The notes under the pieces: generated by a model | The model's database searches: none | Seen by the model: only the letters and a program-made list of their open reading frames with translations | What the model was told of the DNA's origin: nothing | NCBI GenBank assembly: GCA_963806635.1 | Contig: CAWDZA010000016.1 | Coordinates: forward strand, 62,001-126,000 | From: CAVVEQ01 sp963806635 | GTDB taxonomy: Bacteria > Chloroflexota > Anaerolineae > Anaerolineales > Anaerolineaceae | Direction of reading: 5' to 3' | Length of the DNA stretch: 64,000 bases | Made by a program: the position numbers and the translations under genes | Shown: positions 26,299 to 34,351 of the stretch, piece after piece | Layout: each line of letters starts with the position of its first letter | How positions within the stretch are numbered: position 1 is the stretch's first letter

Positions 26299-26877
26299 TT
26301 ACGAAATTCCTTCCCACAACGTCGGCTGCATCCGCACCGGGCGGGCAGGCTCCAGCTCCCAATGCTGATCGGCAACCTCCTGCAGCCGTTCCAGCAGCGC
26401 CGCGCGCTCGGGGGTCACCGATGGCACCGGCTTGGCGCTGATCACCAGCGGCGCCCGCGCCGAAAGGCGCCGGAAATGCGGCAGGCACACCTCCAGCAGC
26501 CTCTGGCTCTCGGGCAGCGGCACGCTCTCGTCGTTGAAGGTGGCCAGGAAATCCAGCAGCAGCGTGGGGGCATCGATGGCCGGGGTCTCCTCCAGCAGGG
26601 CCAGCATCTGGTAGCAGGTGAAGGCGCGCGCCAGGCTGATGCGCTCCAGGCAGGGGTAGACGTTACCGGTCAGCCTTCTGATCCCCTGCGAGACCGGGTA
26701 CACGTTGAAGCGGTTGCCGCCATCCAGCACGCGCACCGCCCCCGCGGTGGAAAGCCGGGCAGCCAGCTCCAGCATCAGCGGCGCGGCGGCGTGCGGCGCC
26801 ACCACCAGCAGCATGCTGCGCCCCAGCGGCAGGCTGATCCCGCCCGCCGCGGAGTTGGAAAAAAGCGTTTGGTTCAT
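26299..26877 (-). CDS. RecA/Rad51-like protein without a recognisable P-loop
   Basis: The 192-residue protein shows the strand and helix order of a RecA-like core: SMLLVVAPHAAAPLMLELA, VRVLDGGNRFNVYPVSQ, LERISLARAFTCYQMLALL, TLLLDFLATFNDE and PLVISAKPV. The segment where Walker A is expected lacks GxxxxGKS/T, so ATP binding is doubtful. Similar short RecA-like proteins are known as hypotheticals in Chloroflexota. A role in recombination or DNA repair is only a guess. The ATG at 26875-26877 is used because the 17 codons upstream have no family-like content. Confidence 0.6.
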   Translation of the reverse strand: MNQTLFSNSAAGGISLPLGRSMLLVVAPHAAAPLMLELAARLSTAGAVRVLDGGNRFNVYPVSQGIRRLTGNVYPCLERISLARAFTCYQMLALLEETPAIDAPTLLLDFLATFNDESVPLPESQRLLEVCLPHFRRLSARAPLVISAKPVPSVTPERAALLERLQEVADQHWELEPARPVRMQPTLWEGIS

Positions 26878-26991
26878 ACGATGATTATACAGAACTTTTG
26901 TTCTATTTGCAAGATCATCGCTACCCACCTAAATGCCCGGCATTTGGGGAGGGCTACGAACGTCAAATTTCCCCGTTGCCTCGCGATGATG

Positions 26992-27014
26992 AAAAAAAGG
27001 GCGGTTGTCCGCCC
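26992..27014 (-). terminator. Hairpin terminator after the thiolase gene
   Basis: On the minus strand GGGCGG-ACAA-CCGCCC is followed by seven T. It lies about 45 bases past the thiolase stop. Confidence 0.85.
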
Positions 27015-27020
27015 GCCACC

Positions 27021-27060
27021 TACCCAATCAACTATTCAACGATTCAACCACTCAACCTTC
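27021..27060. repeat. TTGATTGG-type intergenic repeat, copy 4 (inverted)
   Basis: Units CAATCAACT, ATTCAACG, ATTCAACC and ACTCAACC lie between the thiolase stop and its terminator. Confidence 0.5.
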
Positions 27061-28286
27061 ATTCGTCCCCCACCCACTCCACGATCAACGCCTCGCCCTG
27101 CCCCACCCCCACGCACAGCGTTGCCAGCCCGTAAAATGGCCGTTTCTCCCGCGGAGCGCGGCGCTTCATTTCATGCACCAGCGTGGTCAGGATGCGCGCG
27201 CCCGAGCAGCCCAGCGGATGCCCCAGGGCGATCGCCCCGCCATTCACATTGGTGATCTCCTCGCGCATGCCCAGCGCGCGCATCACCGCCAGCGCTTGCA
27301 CGGCGAAAGCCTCATTCAGCTCGATCAGGCCGATATCCTCGATCTTCAATCCTGCCCGCTCCAATGCCTTGCGCACTGCCGGAACGGGACCCAGCCCCAT
27401 CACCCGCGGCTCCACACCAGCGGCGGCGGATGCCACCACCCGCACAAGCGGCTTAAACCCCAATTCCCGGGCTTTTTCCGCGCTCATCAGCAGCAAGGCC
27501 ACGGCGCCGTCGTTCATCCCCGAGGAGTTCCCCGCCGTCACCGTGCCGCCTTCCTTGCGGAAGGCAGGTTTCAGCTTCGCCAGGGATTCCACGGTGGTAT
27601 CCCGCCTCGGGCGTTCATCCGTGGTCACCAGAATTTCCTCGCCCTTCTTCTGCGGCACGCTCACCGGAACTATCTCATCGGTGAATTTTCCCGCATCCAT
27701 GGCTGTCACCGCCCGCTGGTGGCTTTGCGCGGCGAAGGCGTCCTGCTCCTCGCGGGTGATCCCGGTTTGGGAAGCGATATTCTCCGCCGTTTCGCCCATC
27801 GCTTCGGTGCCATACAGCGCCTGCATCTTCGGGTTCGGGTAGCGCCATCCCAGGGCAGTATCCCAGGCGGTTAGATTCCCAAATGAATAGCCCTGCTCAG
27901 CCTTCGGAATTGAATACGGCGCGCGAGACATGCTCTCCACCCCCCCAGCAATGAAGACCTGCCCCTCCCCGGCTCGGATGGCACGGGCGGCCATCGTGAC
28001 CGCGCTGAGACCCGAGGCGCACAACCGGTTGATGGTCACAGCCGGCACCGAGACCGGAAAACCCGCGAGCAAGGCAGCCATGCGCGCCACGTTGCGGTTA
28101 TCCTCGCCGGCCCCATTCGCGCAGCCCAAATAGACTTCCTCGATCAGCGCGGGATCTATTCCTGTCCGCTTCGACCAGTGTCTTCAGAACATGCGCAGCC
28201 AGGTCATCCGGGCGAACGGCAGCCAGGCTGCCCCCCAGCGCCCCGATCGGCGTGCGAACTGCGTCAACGATCACTGCTTCGGGCAT
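27059..28286 (-). CDS. Acetyl-CoA acetyltransferase / 3-ketoacyl-CoA thiolase, one frameshift
   Basis: The protein would be about 408 residues after one extra base near 28168-28173 is removed. The N-terminal frame gives VIVDAVRTPIGALGGSL and ends at DDLAAHVLKTLV. The next frame resumes at KRTGIDPALIEEVYLGCANG. The acylated Cys is in INRLCASGLSAV, and the catalytic His is in GGAIALGHPLGCSGAR. The second active-site Cys is in TLCVGVGQG, a variant of the usual CIGGGMG. It condenses or cleaves acetyl-CoA units in fatty acid or butanoate metabolism. The start has an AGGAGG site. It lies 19 bases after the LysM lipoprotein gene and is probably co-transcribed with it. Confidence 0.9.
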
Positions 28287-28305
28287 ATCTGCCTCCTAAA
28301 ATCTT

Positions 28306-29271
28306 CTACTTCCGCGCTTGCGCCAGTACCTGCACCTGGTTGATCTGCCCGCCGGCCGCATAGACCATTGCCTCAAAGGGCTGCCGGTCCGCGGTTGCAA
28401 ACGGCTGGTTGATCTCCACCCGCCGGACCCCGACCGGATTGCCTTGCTCATCATAGGCAGCCAGTGCCAGCCACAAACTTGTAACAGGTGTGCCGGGCGC
28501 TCCAAGCACCGCTTCGCCACTCACATGCGCGATTTTTCCTCCCGGGTTGATTTCGATCACCAGATTCTCGATGTTCACCAGGGGGTAACGCTGTCCATTG
28601 TCATTCAAAGGCAGCACCACGTTGATCTCGGCGTCCATGCTCACCGGGTCCGGGATGGGCGCGGGGAAATACGCCGCCAGCGGCAGGCTCGCTCCGGCAG
28701 GCAGCACATCCAGAAGCAAGGTCGCATTTTGGCTGTGCACCTGGCCTTCCGCGCCGGCGATCCGAATGGCGCCTGAAACACTTTCCACGGCAAAAGCCTG
28801 GGGATTTTTCACATCCGCAAAACACCACAAACCACCATCGCCGGAGCGGTAACAGACCGGGATATCAACCTGCAGGCTGACCGGCGTTGGCGAAGGGATC
28901 GATGGCGTTCCCGATTCCGGTGTACCGGGCGGCGGAATAAAAACAACTGTTCCAACAATAAGCATGTTCGGGTCCAACCCCGGGTTGGCAGCTTGCAGCG
29001 CGGGGATGCTCACCCCGAACTGAAAGGCGATCCCCGAGAAGGTATCCCCTTTTGCAATGGGATGCGTTCGCGGCGTGGGGGAGGGCGAAGGCAACGGCGT
29101 GGAGGTTCCCGGCGCGGTGGGCGTTCGAGATGGGGTGGGCGTGTCGGTGCGATAAAACTGGAATGTGGGTGTAGAATCCCCCAAGCTGTTCGAACCCAGG
29201 TTGGAGGAACAGGCACTTAACATCAGCAGAATAGCTGGCATCAGGAAAATCGACCATTTACGAAGGGTCAT
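28306..29271 (-). CDS. LysM-domain lipoprotein
   Basis: The 321-residue protein opens with a signal peptide ending in the lipobox MLSAC. A Ser/Thr/Pro linker follows to about residue 70, then one LysM domain (HPIAKGDTFSGIAFQFGVS, LIVGTVVFIPP). The remaining 200 residues are a beta-rich extracellular domain that I cannot assign. LysM binds N-acetylglucosamine-containing polymers such as peptidoglycan, so a wall-associated surface role is likely. The ATG at 29269-29271 (MTLRKWSIFL) is chosen because it gives a normal signal peptide. The region to the right is a divergent intergenic stretch with a repeat. Confidence 0.85.
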   Translation of the reverse strand: MTLRKWSIFLMPAILLMLSACSSNLGSNSLGDSTPTFQFYRTDTPTPSRTPTAPGTSTPLPSPSPTPRTHPIAKGDTFSGIAFQFGVSIPALQAANPGLDPNMLIVGTVVFIPPPGTPESGTPSIPSPTPVSLQVDIPVCYRSGDGGLWCFADVKNPQAFAVESVSGAIRIAGAEGQVHSQNATLLLDVLPAGASLPLAAYFPAPIPDPVSMDAEINVVLPLNDNGQRYPLVNIENLVIEINPGGKIAHVSGEAVLGAPGTPVTSLWLALAAYDEQGNPVGVRRVEINQPFATADRQPFEAMVYAAGGQINQVQVLAQARK

Positions 29272-29314
29272 CTTCAAGATTATAGCTGAATCCAATACCC
29301 CGGCGAATCCTCCT

Positions 29315-29370
29315 TTCAACCAAATCGACCAATCAACCATTCAACATTTCCAACCAATCAACATTCGTCC
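29315..29370. repeat. TTGATTGG-type intergenic repeat, copy 5 (inverted)
   Basis: Units CAACCAAAT, CGACCAAT, CAACCATT, CAACATTT, CCAACCAAT and CAACATTC lie in the divergent space between the LysM lipoprotein gene and the replication operon. Confidence 0.5.
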
Positions 29371-29403
29371 AAATCAGCCTTTCCAACGCCTCCCCCTCCA
29401 TGT

Positions 29404-29409
29404 TAGAAT
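29404..29409 (+). promoter_or_regulatory. Candidate -10 box of the replication operon
   Basis: TAGAAT lies 28 bases before the first start codon of the operon, the same spacing as the TATAAT at 24922. No clear -35 box is seen. Confidence 0.25.
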
Positions 29410-29437
29410 TCAGCGAAAGAATCCCAGTGAGGCAAAG

Positions 29438-30016
29438 ATGCCTGAAATGATCGAGATGACTGTCGACAGCGTGCGGGTGAGCCTGACAAACCAGCAGCGC
29501 ATTATTGTTTTAAAAGAAAAAACCGCCGAGCGTTTTCTGCCCATTTGGATCGGCCCCTACGAAGCTGAAGCCATCACCCTGGCACTGCAGGAGCTTGAAG
29601 TTGCCCGTCCGCAGACCCATGACCTGATCCGCAATATCCTGGCCGGGCTCAAAGCCCGCCTGGTGCGGGTGGAGGTAACCGCCCTGCGTGAGGACGTATA
29701 TTACGGCAGCCTGGTGATCGAAGTGAACGACGAGATCGTGATGGTGGATTCCCGCCCGTCCGACGCGTTCGCCCTGGCTGTCCGCTACCACACCCCCATC
29801 CTGGTTGCCGATTCTGTACTGGAACAGGCAGCCATCCTGCCCGAGGTGGATATCCAGGATAACCCCCTCGTCGAAGGGGAAACCCCTGTCGAAGAGGAAA
29901 TCGGGGAAAATTCCGATCGCCTTTCTGTTTTTGAGGATTTTCTTGATCAGCTTGACGGGGACGAGGATGCCGCCCCCCCGGAGGAACCAGAACCGCCCGA
30001 GGAGGGGGATAAATGA
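29438..30016 (+). CDS. Bifunctional nuclease (BFN/DUF151) domain protein
   Basis: The 192-residue protein carries a BFN domain over residues 1-135, with MTVDSVRVSLTNQQRIIVL, LPIWIGPYEAEAITLAL, RPQTHDLI, DVYYGSLVIEV and SRPSDAFALAVR. The last 50 residues are an acidic Glu/Pro-rich tail. Family members are small nucleases or nucleic-acid-associated proteins of uncertain substrate. It is the first gene of an operon whose next gene is dnaB, overlapping by ATGA, so a link to replication is inferred. Methionine at 29438 is the family-like start. Confidence 0.9.
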   Translation: MPEMIEMTVDSVRVSLTNQQRIIVLKEKTAERFLPIWIGPYEAEAITLALQELEVARPQTHDLIRNILAGLKARLVRVEVTALREDVYYGSLVIEVNDEIVMVDSRPSDAFALAVRYHTPILVADSVLEQAAILPEVDIQDNPLVEGETPVEEEIGENSDRLSVFEDFLDQLDGDEDAAPPEEPEPPEEGDK

Positions 30017-31386
30017 GCGACCTGCCTCCCCTGGAGGAAAGCTCCGCGCCCTCCATCATCACCCAGCCGCACAGCCGCGAATCGGAGGAAGCCGTGCTGG
30101 GTGCGGTACTCATCAATCCCGAAGTATATTTTGATATCGCCCAGATCCTCCAGCCGGATGATTTCTACATCGTCCGCAACCGCTGGGTCTGGGAAGCCTT
30201 CACCCGCCTGCACGAGCGGCGAATCCCCATCGACTACCTCACCGTAACACAGGAATTGGAGCAATCCAGCCAGTTGATCGAGCTGGGCGGTCCATCCTAT
30301 ATCACAGCCCTCGCCAGCCAGGTACCCTCCTCGATGCACGCCGAAGCCTATGCCCGCACCGTGGAGCAGGAAGCCATCCGCCGCCGCATGCTGGCTTCCG
30401 CCAACCAGATGGCGCAGCTTGCCACAGACCGCGAACGCAACGTGGATAACATCATCGACGAAGCCGAGAAAGCAGTCTTCGCCATGAGCGAGCGGCGCAT
30501 CCATCACGATATCCAGCCCATCCGTTCCGTGCTCAGCGATTACTACGACCATGTGGATGAGATGGCCAAGCGCCCCGAGGAGATCTATGGCGTGCCCACC
30601 GGTCTCACCGACCTGGATAAGCTCCTCGGCGGTCTGCAGAAATCCGATCTGCTCATCGTCGCCGGTCGCCCTGCTTCGGGCAAGACCGGGTTCCTCCTTT
30701 CGGCAGCCAAGAACGCCGCCCAGAAGCATCGCAAGCATGTAGCCTTCTTCTCGCTGGAAATGTCCAACGAGCAGCTTGTGCAGCGTCTGATCGCGCAGGA
30801 GACCAAGATAGACTCGCAGCGCCTGCGTAGTGGCAAGCTCGATGAGGATGAATGGCCAATGTTCACCCACGCCATCGAGGTCATGGGCGATACGGTCATG
30901 TTCCTGGATGATACCCCCGCCATCACGCCCATCCAGCTGCGCACCAAGTGCCGCCGCCTGCACATGGAATACAACCTCGACCTGGTGGTGATCGATTACA
31001 TCCAGCTCATGTCATCGGATACCCGCACCGAAAACCGCGTGCAGGAGGTTTCCTACATCACCCGCAACCTGAAGATCCTGGCGCGTGAACTGAACGTGCC
31101 TGTGCTGGCCGCCGCCCAGCTTTCCCGCGCGGTGGAGCAGCGCGCCGATAAACGGCCCATGCTTTCAGACCTGCGGGAATCTGGCTCGCTGGAGCAGGAC
31201 GCGGATGTGGTCATGTTCATCCACCGTCCGAATGCCGCCGAGAAGGAAGCCCCGCGTACGGTCACGCAAACTGAAATGATCGAGCTGATCGTCGCCAAGC
31301 ACCGCAACGGACCCACCCACTCCGGCATAGAACTGATCTTCTTTAATAACCTGGCGCGTTTCGAAAACGCCATCCAGGGTCGTTGA
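30013..31386 (+). CDS. dnaB: Replicative DNA helicase DnaB
   Basis: The 457-residue protein is the hexameric 5'-3' replicative helicase. The N-terminal helical domain (about 15-120) begins HSRESEEAVLGAVLINPEVY. The RecA-like motor has Walker A GRPASGKTGF (near residue 220), HVAFFSLEMSNEQLVQRL, the Walker B strand LDLVVIDYIQLM, and the hexamer and Arg-finger region SDLRESGSLEQDADVVMFI. All key motifs are intact. The start overlaps the BFN gene stop by four bases. The next genes encode a DnaD-like protein and a helicase loader, which fits a primosome operon. Confidence 0.97.
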   Translation: MSDLPPLEESSAPSIITQPHSRESEEAVLGAVLINPEVYFDIAQILQPDDFYIVRNRWVWEAFTRLHERRIPIDYLTVTQELEQSSQLIELGGPSYITALASQVPSSMHAEAYARTVEQEAIRRRMLASANQMAQLATDRERNVDNIIDEAEKAVFAMSERRIHHDIQPIRSVLSDYYDHVDEMAKRPEEIYGVPTGLTDLDKLLGGLQKSDLLIVAGRPASGKTGFLLSAAKNAAQKHRKHVAFFSLEMSNEQLVQRLIAQETKIDSQRLRSGKLDEDEWPMFTHAIEVMGDTVMFLDDTPAITPIQLRTKCRRLHMEYNLDLVVIDYIQLMSSDTRTENRVQEVSYITRNLKILARELNVPVLAAAQLSRAVEQRADKRPMLSDLRESGSLEQDADVVMFIHRPNAAEKEAPRTVTQTEMIELIVAKHRNGPTHSGIELIFFNNLARFENAIQGR

Positions 31387-31401
31387 TCCTCTTACATTCG
31401 T

Positions 31402-32079
31402 ATGAATTCTTTTGCTGGTTTTTCAGAAGGCCGTTCCAGACCCACTCCCATCCCGGCGGAGTTTTTCAACAGCCTCCTGCTGGAAATAGATACCCTGGAA
31501 GAGCTGCGGCTCACCCTCTACGTACTCCGGTACCTGGAAAAACAGGAATCCGCCTTCCTGCAATTCCGCGCCTCGGAGATCGGCTCTGACCCGGGTTTTA
31601 TGCGCTCATTCTCCGAGGTTGAGGCTGATGCCCAGGATAAATTGAACCAGGCGCTCCAAAAGGCGGTCTCCCGGGGAACCTTCCTAAAAGCCGATTCTGC
31701 GGCAGGGGAACCCATTTTTTTTCTGAACTCTCCCCGCGGTCAGGCTGGTTTGCGCGCCTTGCAAAGTGGAAAATTGGAAACGCTGCCGGGAAATCTGCCT
31801 CCCCAATCCACCCGGGATAATCCCAATATTTTCCGCCTCTACGAGGAGAATATAGGACCGCTTACCCCCCTGATCGCAGAGGACCTTCGCGCAGCGGAAC
31901 AGGAATATCCCGAAAGCTGGATCGAGGAAGCCTTCCGCCTGGCGGTGCAGCGCAACGCCCGCTCCTGGCGTTATATCGCAGCGGTGCTGAAACGATGGAA
32001 AGAGGAGGGCAGGGATGGCCGAGATCAAAACGGTAGCCGGCAGGATCGCCAAAGCTACACCGAGTGGGAAAATGGATAA
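31402..32079 (+). CDS. DnaD-domain replication initiation protein
   Basis: The 225-residue protein has an N-terminal winged-helix-like half (LTLYVLRYLEKQESAFLQF) and a C-terminal DnaD domain (IGPLTPLIAEDLRAAEQEYP, then IEEAFRLAVQRNARSWRYI and AAVLKRWKEEG). In Firmicutes, DnaD helps DnaA or PriA recruit the helicase and its loader. Here it lies between dnaB and the loader, which supports the same role. Its last 65 bases overlap the loader gene in another frame. No clear ribosome site is close to the ATG, so coupling to dnaB (15 bases away) is likely. Confidence 0.85.
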   Translation: MNSFAGFSEGRSRPTPIPAEFFNSLLLEIDTLEELRLTLYVLRYLEKQESAFLQFRASEIGSDPGFMRSFSEVEADAQDKLNQALQKAVSRGTFLKADSAAGEPIFFLNSPRGQAGLRALQSGKLETLPGNLPPQSTRDNPNIFRLYEENIGPLTPLIAEDLRAAEQEYPESWIEEAFRLAVQRNARSWRYIAAVLKRWKEEGRDGRDQNGSRQDRQSYTEWENG

Positions 32080-33409
32080 ACCTCAGCCCTCCGCCAGCCA
32101 GCGATCCATGCTGGAAGCCGACCCCGATTGCCCCATCTGCGGCGGAATCGGGTATTTGCGCCAGGACCTGCCCATCACCGATCCTGGTTTTGGTAAATTG
32201 ATCCTGTGCTCCTGCCGCGAGCGTTCCCGCGCCCGTCAGGACCAGGTGCGTCTGTACCGGCTGAGCAACCTGGATGCTTTCAAGGACATGACCTTCGAAT
32301 CCTTCAAAACAACCGGTCGGATCGGCATGGGAGAGACCCAGACGCACTCCCTTGAATTAGCCTTCAATCAGTCCCGCCAGTACGCCCAGAACCTGTCCGG
32401 GTGGCTGCTGCTCACCGGCGGGTATGGCTGCGGCAAAACTCACCTGGCTGCGGCGGTGGCGAATTTCGTGGTCGCATTTGGCGTGCCCACCCTATTCCTC
32501 ACTGTTCCCGACCTGCTCGATTGGCTGCGTTATTCCTACGACAGCACCGAAACCTCGTTTGAATCCCGCTTCGAGGAGATCCGTTCCGTGCGCCTGCTGG
32601 TGCTGGATGACCTTGGCACCCAGAACGCCACCCCCTGGTCCGAGGAAAAACTCTACCAGATCATCAACCATCGCTACATGCTCAAGCTCCCAACAATCAT
32701 CACCACCAATCTGGATCTGATCGAGCTGGATGGTCGCGTTCGGTCCCGGCTGCAGGATAGCGAGCTGGTCACCTCAGTAAAGATCGCCGCCCCCGATTAC
32801 CGCAATGCCACTTCCGACTCCTCGATTGCGGGGATTGGTACTTTACCCCTGCTCAGTAACCACACCTTCGGGAATTTCAGCCTGCGTGAAAATGAGAAGC
32901 TGCCTGCCGACGAGCAAAAGAGCCTGGAGCGAGCTTTCCGTGTCACCCAGCAGTATGCCGAAAAACCCAAGGGCTGGCTGGTGCTCACCGGCACCTACGG
33001 CTGCGGCAAAACCCACCTGGCCGCCGCCATTGGCAACTTCCGCGCCGCGGAGGGTGATGAGCCTATTTTCATCGTTGTCCCGGACCTGCTCGACCACCTG
33101 CGCTCCACCTTCAGTCCCTCCAGCGCCATCACCTACGACCACCTCTTTGAGCAGATCCGCACCTGCCGGCAGCTCATCCTGGATGACCTGGGTACGCAAA
33201 CCTCCACCCCCTGGGCGAAAGAGAAACTTTTCCAATTGTTGAATTACCGCTACGAAGCAAAATTGCCCACGGTGATCACCACCTCTGCCAAGCCTGACGA
33301 GATCGATCCTCGGGTGCAGAGCCGCCTGAGCGACAGCCGCATCAGTACAGCCATCGCCATCACCGCTCCCACGTATCGGGGCGGTACCACCCGGTCAAAA
33401 CTGAAATAA
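32015..33409 (+). CDS. DnaC/DnaI-like helicase loader with two tandem AAA+ domains
   Basis: The 464-residue protein starts with a Cys motif (CPICGGIGY ... LCSC) typical of DnaI-type loaders. It then holds two complete DnaC-type AAA+ domains in a row. Domain 1 (about 110-265) has GGYGCGKTHLA, LLVLDDLGTQ, the sensor TIITTN and RVRSRLQD. Domain 2 (about 290-455) has GTYGCGKTHLA, LILDDLGTQ, TVITTS and RVQSRLSD. Ordinary DnaC/DnaI proteins have one such domain and about 250-310 residues. The start at 32015 has a strong GAGGAGGG site; an ATG at 32072 is an alternative. It should load DnaB at origins. Confidence 0.88.
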   Translation: MAEIKTVAGRIAKATPSGKMDKPQPSASQRSMLEADPDCPICGGIGYLRQDLPITDPGFGKLILCSCRERSRARQDQVRLYRLSNLDAFKDMTFESFKTTGRIGMGETQTHSLELAFNQSRQYAQNLSGWLLLTGGYGCGKTHLAAAVANFVVAFGVPTLFLTVPDLLDWLRYSYDSTETSFESRFEEIRSVRLLVLDDLGTQNATPWSEEKLYQIINHRYMLKLPTIITTNLDLIELDGRVRSRLQDSELVTSVKIAAPDYRNATSDSSIAGIGTLPLLSNHTFGNFSLRENEKLPADEQKSLERAFRVTQQYAEKPKGWLVLTGTYGCGKTHLAAAIGNFRAAEGDEPIFIVVPDLLDHLRSTFSPSSAITYDHLFEQIRTCRQLILDDLGTQTSTPWAKEKLFQLLNYRYEAKLPTVITTSAKPDEIDPRVQSRLSDSRISTAIAITAPTYRGGTTRSKLK

Positions 33410-33434
33410 CATCCTGATTCACGGTTAATTCGGA

Positions 33435-33440
33435 TATAAT
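33435..33440 (+). promoter_or_regulatory. Candidate -10 box for the FTR1 permease
   Basis: A perfect TATAAT lies 25 bases after the loader stop and 52 bases before the FTR1 start. No good -35 box is seen. Confidence 0.35.
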
Positions 33441-33459
33441 TTGTCCTATTCAAATTACG

Positions 33460-33480
33460 CTGTCCAGTTGGACAGTTTTT
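33460..33480 (+). promoter_or_regulatory. Leader hairpin with T-run before the FTR1 gene
   Basis: CTGTCC-AGTT-GGACAG is followed directly by TTTTT and lies 12 bases before the start codon. It could be an attenuator or the operator of a metal regulator. Confidence 0.45.
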
Positions 33481-33492
33481 CTGTGAGGGCCA

Positions 33493-34302
33493 ATGTTATC
33501 CGGGTTTGTTCTCGCGTTTCGGGAAGGGTTGGAAGCCGCATTGATCATCTCCATTGTTTTGGGGGTTGTCGTCAAGCTGGAGCGTCGGAGGCTGATCCCT
33601 GTTGTCTGGTTGGGAGCTGCCGGTGGGATGATCCTCAGTTTGCTGCTTGCCGGCGTCCTCTTCCAGGCCGGGCTGGAACTGGAAGGCGCCAGCGAAGAAC
33701 TTTTTGAAGCTGTCACCATGCTACTTGCCGCGGGGGTTCTCACCTGGATGGTCTTCTGGATGCGGAACGAATCCGGCGGTCTGCGAGACAGGGTGGAAAC
33801 CACGGTCAGCCAGGGTGAAGGTCGCTGGCAGGTATTCCTGATTTCTTTCCTTGCCGTTTTACGCGAGGGCGTGGAGCTGGCGCTTTTCCTCCTGGCTGCC
33901 GGGTTCGCCATTAACAGCCGGCAGGTCATTCCGGGTGCAACCCTTGGGTTAGCCGCAGCCGCGCTCACCGGGCTACTCTGGTTCCGTTCCTCAAACCGAC
34001 TCTCCCTGCGCCGATTTTTCCAGGTCACAAACATCCTGTTACTGCTCTTCGCGGCAGGGCTATTCGCGCTTGGGGTGCACGCGCTCATCGAGTTGCGCTG
34101 GCTGCCTGGGTTGATCGAACCGCTCTACGACCTTACCGCCATCCTGCCGGAATCCTCACCGCTGGGCACGCTGCTTTCCGCGCTATTCGGTTACCGCCAG
34201 GCACCCGCCCTGTTGGAAGTGGCTGCTTTCTGGGGATACCTGGTAGCGCTATCAGCCATCCTTTATCGCCGGAATCAATTCTCAACCCGAACCGGTAAAT
34301 AA
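33493..34302 (+). CDS. FTR1/EfeU family iron permease
   Basis: The 269-residue protein has about seven membrane spans and two REGxE iron-binding motifs, REGLE at residues 10-14 in the first span and REGVE at 124-128 in the fourth. These are the defining marks of FTR1/EfeU permeases, which move ferric iron after oxidation of ferrous iron. No EfeO or EfeB partner is adjacent. The ATG gives the usual LSGFVLAFREGLE opening. A hairpin followed by five T lies in the short leader and suggests regulation. Confidence 0.92.
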   Translation: MLSGFVLAFREGLEAALIISIVLGVVVKLERRRLIPVVWLGAAGGMILSLLLAGVLFQAGLELEGASEELFEAVTMLLAAGVLTWMVFWMRNESGGLRDRVETTVSQGEGRWQVFLISFLAVLREGVELALFLLAAGFAINSRQVIPGATLGLAAAALTGLLWFRSSNRLSLRRFFQVTNILLLLFAAGLFALGVHALIELRWLPGLIEPLYDLTAILPESSPLGTLLSALFGYRQAPALLEVAAFWGYLVALSAILYRRNQFSTRTGK

Positions 34303-34326
34303 AAAAACTCCGGGTATCCACCGGAG
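34301..34326 (-). terminator. Hairpin terminator after the TPR gene
   Basis: On the minus strand CTCCGG-TGGATAC-CCGGAG is followed by seven T. It lies between the convergent FTR1 and TPR genes and may serve both. Confidence 0.85.
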
Positions 34327-34351
34327 CTTGGCATATTTGAGATTCTTCCCG

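Noticed and set aside
29947..30963. A 338-codon open frame on the minus strand opposite dnaB
   Set aside because: It is antisense to intact dnaB motifs and has no recognisable protein features; a by-product of GC-rich third positions.
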